Position numbers and translations under genes: made by a program. A model generated the notes under the pieces. It worked only from the letters and a program-made list of their open reading frames with translations. It searched no databases and had not been told where the DNA came from. Below are positions 6,540-9,963 of a DNA stretch of 9,963 nucleotides, piece after piece (positions within the stretch are counted from its first letter, which is position 1; the number at the start of each line of letters is the position of its first letter). The stretch comes from Fimenecus sp051881335 (GTDB lineage Bacteria; Bacillota; Clostridia; Oscillospirales; Acutalibacteraceae). The stretch covers positions 1 through 9,963 of the forward strand of contig JBJEPR010000192.1 in NCBI GenBank assembly GCA_051881335.1, given 5' to 3'.

Positions 6540-6847
6540 TCCTCAATAATTTTTTGAATTTCTGCGTCACTTTCGGCACAAATGCCGTTTTTGACTTTTT
6601 CCTGTTCTTCTTCGGGCAGTGTGTCTAAATATACATCAAAAATTTCTATGGGCATAGCAAAGCCTCGTTCATATAGTGCAAGCCTGCCTTGATAGACGGA
6701 AAAGGTGTATTTCGGAACAGAGACTTTCGTGTTTTGCTGTACGGTGTCTTTTGTTTCGCCTGCAGAGAGGGAAAACACCCCGACTGCGGTGACAAATAGC
6801 AGCGCACACGCAACTACACCGATGCATTTCAGCAGAGTTTTTCGCAT
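6527..6847 (-). CDS. Small secreted or membrane-anchored protein, BofC C-terminal-like
   Basis: This 106-residue protein has a basic N-terminus (MRKTLLK) and one hydrophobic segment at about 8-30, acting as a signal peptide or anchor, so its body faces outside the membrane. The soluble part carries the pattern YTFSVYQGRLALYERG, then a DVYLDTLPEEEQEKVKNGI segment, and ends IIEDYTS. I recognise this as the short clostridial family usually named after the C-terminal domain of BofC. In Bacillus, BofC restrains the sporulation protease SpoIVB, but these short homologues have no established role. AAGGA lies about 9 nt upstream of the ATG. The last 13 bp overlap the glycosidase gene tail to tail. 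The gene is divergent from the PBP gene. The coding call is good; the family name is from memory and moderate; the function is unknown. Confidence 0.72.
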   Translation of the reverse strand: MRKTLLKCIGVVACALLFVTAVGVFSLSAGETKDTVQQNTKVSVPKYTFSVYQGRLALYERGFAMPIEIFDVYLDTLPEEEQEKVKNGICAESDAEIQKIIEDYTS

Positions 6848-6925
6848 AAAATCACATCCTTTTATGGGTATTTTGTGCAGAGAAAGATATTTTTATTAAA
6901 TTTCGGGGAAAATTGGAAATTTTTA

Positions 6926-6954
6926 ATGAAATACGGACAAAAATATGTTACAAT
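6926..6954 (+). promoter_or_regulatory. Extended -10 promoter for the PBP-pyrC operon
   Basis: TGTTACAAT (6946-6954) is a TGN-extended -10 with hexamer TACAAT. ATGAAA (6926-6931) lies 17 bp upstream and matches the -35 consensus at 4 of 6 positions. Transcription would start near 6961, leaving a leader of about 44 nt. I see no clear promoter for the opposite-strand BofC-like gene in the same 157-bp gap. Confidence 0.55.
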
Positions 6955-7004
6955 ACTTTTAGAAACTGTTTTTATGCATATTTTTAGTTCTTCGGAGGGC
7001 TTTT

Positions 7005-9329
7005 ATGGCAACCAATCGAACAAAAACCAATATGCCCAAAGGCGGTGCAAAACGCAAACAAAAGCGAACCACGACAACTGTTTTGCTTTGCTTGGTTTTA
7101 ACTGCGTTGCTGACAATGCTGATTGTCGGTGTGTATTTCCTTGTGTTTATGGTTTCCTATGTGAACGGTGAGCCGAAAGTGAACTTAGAGGAATACAAGG
7201 AAAACCAGGACCAAACAACAATTATTTATGCATATGACTCGAACAATGAGGTGCAGGAGCTGGCGCGTTTGCACGGTGAGCAAAACCGCGTGTGGGTGAC
7301 ATATCGTGAAAATCCCGATGAGAGTGTAATCCCGCAACACCTTGCTGATGCGTATATTGCACTGGAGGATAAGCGCTTTTATAAGCACAACGGTGTAGAC
7401 TGGTTCAGAACAGCGTCTGCAATTATCAAAGACAAAGGCAACACGGGTGGGTCAACCATTACCCAACAGTTGATTAAGAACTTGACAGGTGAAAATAAAC
7501 GCACCTTAAATCGTAAATTTTACGAAATTTTAATGGCTTTAAATTTGGAGAAAAATGTTTCCAAGGAAACCGTATTGGAAGCGTATATGAATACGGTTTA
7601 TATGAGCCACGGCTGTTACGGCGTCCAAACAGCTGCCGAAAAGTATTTCGGCAAAAATGTGGAGGACTTAAACCTTGCGGAATGCGCCTCTTTGGCGGCG
7701 ATTACACAGGCACCGTCCAAATATGACCCGCTTTTGCATCCGGAAGAAAACCGTAAGCGGCAAATGACTTGCCTTGATAATATGTTGGCACAAGGCAAAA
7801 TCACACAGGAAGAATATGACGAAGCCGTTGCATACGAAATGGTCTTTACCAACAGCGAAAACTATGTGGAATCCGAGGACTTGGCATCGAAAAAAATCCA
7901 AACCGAAAATGCGATTTGGAGCTATTATGTGGATTATGTCATTCAAAGCGTGCGTAACGATTTGATGGACCAATACGGCTACACTTCCTCTCAAGCTTCA
8001 TCTATGATTTATTCGGGCGGTCTGCGCATTTACTGTGCCGTGGATTTGGCAATTCAGGAGGCGATGGAGTCGGTTTATGTCAACCGTACCGGTTTCCCGA
8101 AATACAATAAAAATATTGACGACGCACAGTCAGCTATGACTATTATGGATTACAACGGTCGCATTGTCGGTATGGTCGGCGGTGCTGGGGAAAAGACCGA
8201 AAACCGCGGCTTAAACCGTGCGGCCAATTCCTACCGTCAACCGGGTTCATCCATTAAACCGCTTACGGTTTATGCACCTGCCATCAATGAAAAATATGTA
8301 ACTTGGAGTACACGCGTCAAGAACTACGGTATCCCGAATTATTATACGAACGGGAAAAACGGCGGCTATGGGCCTGTTAACTATGGGGACGACCCTGGCT
8401 CACCCGATTCGATGGTGAATGTGCAAAAGGCAATTTGTAAATCTTACAATACTGTGCCGGCGCAAATTCTGCGGCAGATGGGATATGAAACCAGCTTCAA
8501 CTATGCAACGCAGAAATTCCATCTTTCAAAGCTTGTCGACCCAACCGATAAAAATGCTTCTTCTTTGGCCGTCGGCGGTACTTACAAAGGTGTTACTACA
8601 CTTGAAATGGCTGCGGCGTATGCGGCGTTCGGCAACGGCGGAAAGTATTATGAGCCATATTGCTATTATAAGGTGACCAACAGCAATGGTTCGAAGGTTT
8701 TATTGCAGCATGCCGAAAGCGAAGGCGAACAAATTATATCGGCTGATACAGCGGATATTATGAATGAGCTTTTGCAGACAGTTGTTACCGATGTCGAAGG
8801 GCAAGCAACTGCGCGCAATTACGGGCTTAAAAATTCTGTTTTGTTTGCCAAAACAGGTACAACAACCGAGGATAAAGACCGTTGGTTCGTGGGCGGAACG
8901 CCGTACTACGTGGCGGCGGTTTGGTTTGGATGTGATACGCCGAAACAAATTTCCGACTATGTATCGGGTAATCCTGCCGGCAGTATTTTTGATGAAGTGA
9001 TGAACCGCGTGCATAAGGGACTGGAATCCAAGAGCTTTGAAAAGTTTTCTCCGATTGTTGAACAGCACGCCTATTGCACGGAAACCGGGCTGTTGGCAAG
9101 CGATTCCTGCCCGAATAAAGCAATGGGTTGGTATTCGAAGGAGAATATGCCGGGCTACTGTGTGTCTTGTAACGGTACAGTGGAACCGGAAACCGTGGAA
9201 ACACCTGCGGAAACACCGGCAGAAAATCCGGTAACGCCGCCTGCGGAAACGACAGCGCCGGCTTCTGCACCGCCTGAAGAGGAAACGACAGCGGAAACGC
9301 CGCCAACCGAAAACACACCCGCTGATTGA
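7005..9329 (+). CDS. Class A penicillin-binding protein (PBP1a-type, GT51 plus transpeptidase)
   Basis: This 774-residue bifunctional cell-wall synthase polymerises lipid II into glycan strands and cross-links the peptides outside the membrane. A Lys/Arg-rich cytoplasmic tail (1-22) precedes one membrane anchor (about 25-51). The GT51 domain has EDKRFYKHNGVDWF with catalytic E121, then GGSTITQQL (148-156) and the RKFYEILMALNLEK region. The transpeptidase has the nucleophile motif SSIK (415-418, S415), SYN (480-482) and KTG (616-618), so both activities should be intact. A C-terminal module contains four cysteines (691, 702, 719, 722), followed by a Pro/Glu/Thr-rich tail (726-774). GGAGGG at 6994-6999 sits 5 nt before the ATG. 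The stop overlaps the ribosome binding site of the dihydroorotase gene. Confidence 0.97.
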   Translation: MATNRTKTNMPKGGAKRKQKRTTTTVLLCLVLTALLTMLIVGVYFLVFMVSYVNGEPKVNLEEYKENQDQTTIIYAYDSNNEVQELARLHGEQNRVWVTYRENPDESVIPQHLADAYIALEDKRFYKHNGVDWFRTASAIIKDKGNTGGSTITQQLIKNLTGENKRTLNRKFYEILMALNLEKNVSKETVLEAYMNTVYMSHGCYGVQTAAEKYFGKNVEDLNLAECASLAAITQAPSKYDPLLHPEENRKRQMTCLDNMLAQGKITQEEYDEAVAYEMVFTNSENYVESEDLASKKIQTENAIWSYYVDYVIQSVRNDLMDQYGYTSSQASSMIYSGGLRIYCAVDLAIQEAMESVYVNRTGFPKYNKNIDDAQSAMTIMDYNGRIVGMVGGAGEKTENRGLNRAANSYRQPGSSIKPLTVYAPAINEKYVTWSTRVKNYGIPNYYTNGKNGGYGPVNYGDDPGSPDSMVNVQKAICKSYNTVPAQILRQMGYETSFNYATQKFHLSKLVDPTDKNASSLAVGGTYKGVTTLEMAAAYAAFGNGGKYYEPYCYYKVTNSNGSKVLLQHAESEGEQIISADTADIMNELLQTVVTDVEGQATARNYGLKNSVLFAKTGTTTEDKDRWFVGGTPYYVAAVWFGCDTPKQISDYVSGNPAGSIFDEVMNRVHKGLESKSFEKFSPIVEQHAYCTETGLLASDSCPNKAMGWYSKENMPGYCVSCNGTVEPETVETPAETPAENPVTPPAETTAPASAPPEEETTAETPPTENTPAD
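9180..9326 (+). repeat. Low-complexity Pro/Glu/Thr-coding tail with direct repeats
   Basis: The last 49 PBP codons are built mainly from GAA, ACN, CCN and GCN, giving a PETPAET-like disordered tail. A 13-nt direct repeat GGAAACGACAGCG occurs at 9245-9257 and 9281-9293, exactly 36 nt (12 codons) apart. Tails like this are common on Gram-positive class A PBPs and likely vary in length through repeat slippage. Confidence 0.7.
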
Positions 9330-9337
9330 GGTGAACA

Positions 9338-9963
9338 ATGGCAGATTTATTGCTTAAAAACGCACGGGTGGTTGACCCGTCACAAAACTTAGACCGTGTA
9401 TGTGATGTGCTGTGTAAAGACGGTATAATTGCTTTTGTCGGGAAAAATATTATCTGTGGCAGTGCTGTGGAAATCGATGCTTCGGGGCTGATTTTGGCCC
9501 CGGGGCTTATTGACTTACATACCCATTTGCGTGATCCCGGCTTTACGGAAAAAGAGGATATTTTAACAGGCTGTTCAGCGGCGGCGGCAGGCGGTGTAAC
9601 CACGCTTTGCGCAATGCCGAATACTTCACCTGCCTGCGACACCCCTGAAACGATACGGTATATTTTAGAAAAAGCCGAACATGCAAAAGCCCGCGTATTG
9701 CCTGTTGCGGCAGTCACCAAGGGATTAAAAGGGGAAGCACTGACCGATATGGCTGCCTTGAAAGACGCGGGAGCCTGTGCATTTTCCGACGACGGTGTGC
9801 CGGTGCATACTGCGGCACAAATGCAACAAGCGTTAGCGCTTTCGGCAAAATTGAATGTACCGGTTTTTGCGCATACAGAGGATAGAAGTCTTTCTGCGGG
9901 CGGCATTGTGAATGATTGTGCACTTTGCGCCGATTTCGGTATAAAAGGAATTCCGGATTCCGC
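9338..9963 (+). CDS. pyrC: Dihydroorotase, class I (3'-truncated)
   Basis: These are the first 208 codons of a cytoplasmic zinc amidohydrolase that interconverts carbamoyl-aspartate and dihydroorotate in de novo pyrimidine synthesis. Open reading continues to the window edge. Active-site residues are in place: the metal-binding HTHLRDPG motif (61-68, with H61, H63 and R65), MPNT (93-96), FSDDG (149-153) with the bridging-carboxylate aspartate at D151, and the zinc-ligand region AHTED (178-182, H179). Aspartate at 151 instead of a carbamylated lysine marks the bacterial class I PyrC. A further C-terminal zinc ligand would lie outside the window. GAGGTG at 9328-9333, 4 nt before the ATG, overlaps the upstream PBP stop, and the genes are 8 nt apart. 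Co-transcription and coupled translation are therefore likely. Confidence 0.96.
   Translation, partial: MADLLLKNARVVDPSQNLDRVCDVLCKDGIIAFVGKNIICGSAVEIDASGLILAPGLIDLHTHLRDPGFTEKEDILTGCSAAAAGGVTTLCAMPNTSPACDTPETIRYILEKAEHAKARVLPVAAVTKGLKGEALTDMAALKDAGACAFSDDGVPVHTAAQMQQALALSAKLNVPVFAHTEDRSLSAGGIVNDCALCADFGIKGIPDS

Noticed and set aside
6911..6925. A small inverted repeat AAAATTGGAAATTTT upstream of the PBP promoter.
   Set aside because: The six-base arms are pure A/T in an AT-rich leader, too likely by chance to call an operator or terminator.
8700..9338. A minus-strand open frame of 212 codons opposite the PBP C-terminus.
   Set aside because: Its product is an arginine/cysteine/phenylalanine low-complexity string that is simply the complement of the Pro/Glu/Thr tail.
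8827..9906. A long open frame (359 codons) on the minus strand, opposite the PBP end and pyrC.
   Set aside because: Both plus-strand genes under it are unmistakable from their catalytic motifs. The antisense translation is Ser/Pro/Ala-rich with no recognisable domain, and it arises from their codon bias.

Overview
The window reads as chromosomal DNA from a low-to-mid G+C Gram-positive anaerobe of the class Clostridia, probably near the Oscillospirales. The evidence is sigma-A type promoters, strong AGGAGG-like ribosome binding sites, a class A penicillin-binding protein with a Firmicutes-type tail, a small BofC-like protein known from spore-forming lineages, and a clostridial ACT-domain threonine ammonia-lyase. 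The taxonomy is inferred from style and gene content; no marker gene is present. There are nine protein genes, two of them cut by the window edges. I see no tRNA, rRNA, insertion sequence, CRISPR array or phage gene, and no gene-free stretch longer than 300 bases.

Layout. (1) 1-1985, plus strand: a polar amino-acid ABC importer, in the order solute-binding protein (5' end cut off), permease, ATPase. A strong hairpin terminator lies between the binding protein and the permease. The permease and ATPase genes overlap by 17 bp. A 13-bp-stem bidirectional terminator closes the block. (2) 2053-3644, minus strand: an ilvA-ridA operon. IlvA makes 2-oxobutanoate from threonine through a reactive enamine/imine, and RidA hydrolyses that intermediate. 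(3) 3645-3833: a divergent control region with a readable promoter on each strand. Each promoter has a nearly identical 12-bp box just upstream of its -35. (4) 3834-6539, plus strand: a large, apparently cytoplasmic glycosidase of the GH63/MGH1-like (alpha/alpha)6 group, with a probable jelly-roll insert. (5) 6527-6847, minus strand: a small exported or membrane-anchored BofC-like protein whose 3' end overlaps the glycosidase tail to tail. (6) 7005 to the window end, plus strand: a class A PBP (peptidoglycan glycosyltransferase/transpeptidase) followed after 8 nt by dihydroorotase (pyrC, 3' end cut off).

The window covers amino-acid import, threonine breakdown toward isoleucine or 2-oxobutanoate, glycan hydrolysis, cell-wall synthesis and pyrimidine synthesis. 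It looks like ordinary core chromosome. I do not see a convincing undescribed system. The points most worth a second look are the paired promoter boxes between ilvA and the glycosidase, the glycosidase's domain architecture, the short C-terminus of the binding protein, the basic insert in the ATPase, and the PBP-pyrC coupling.
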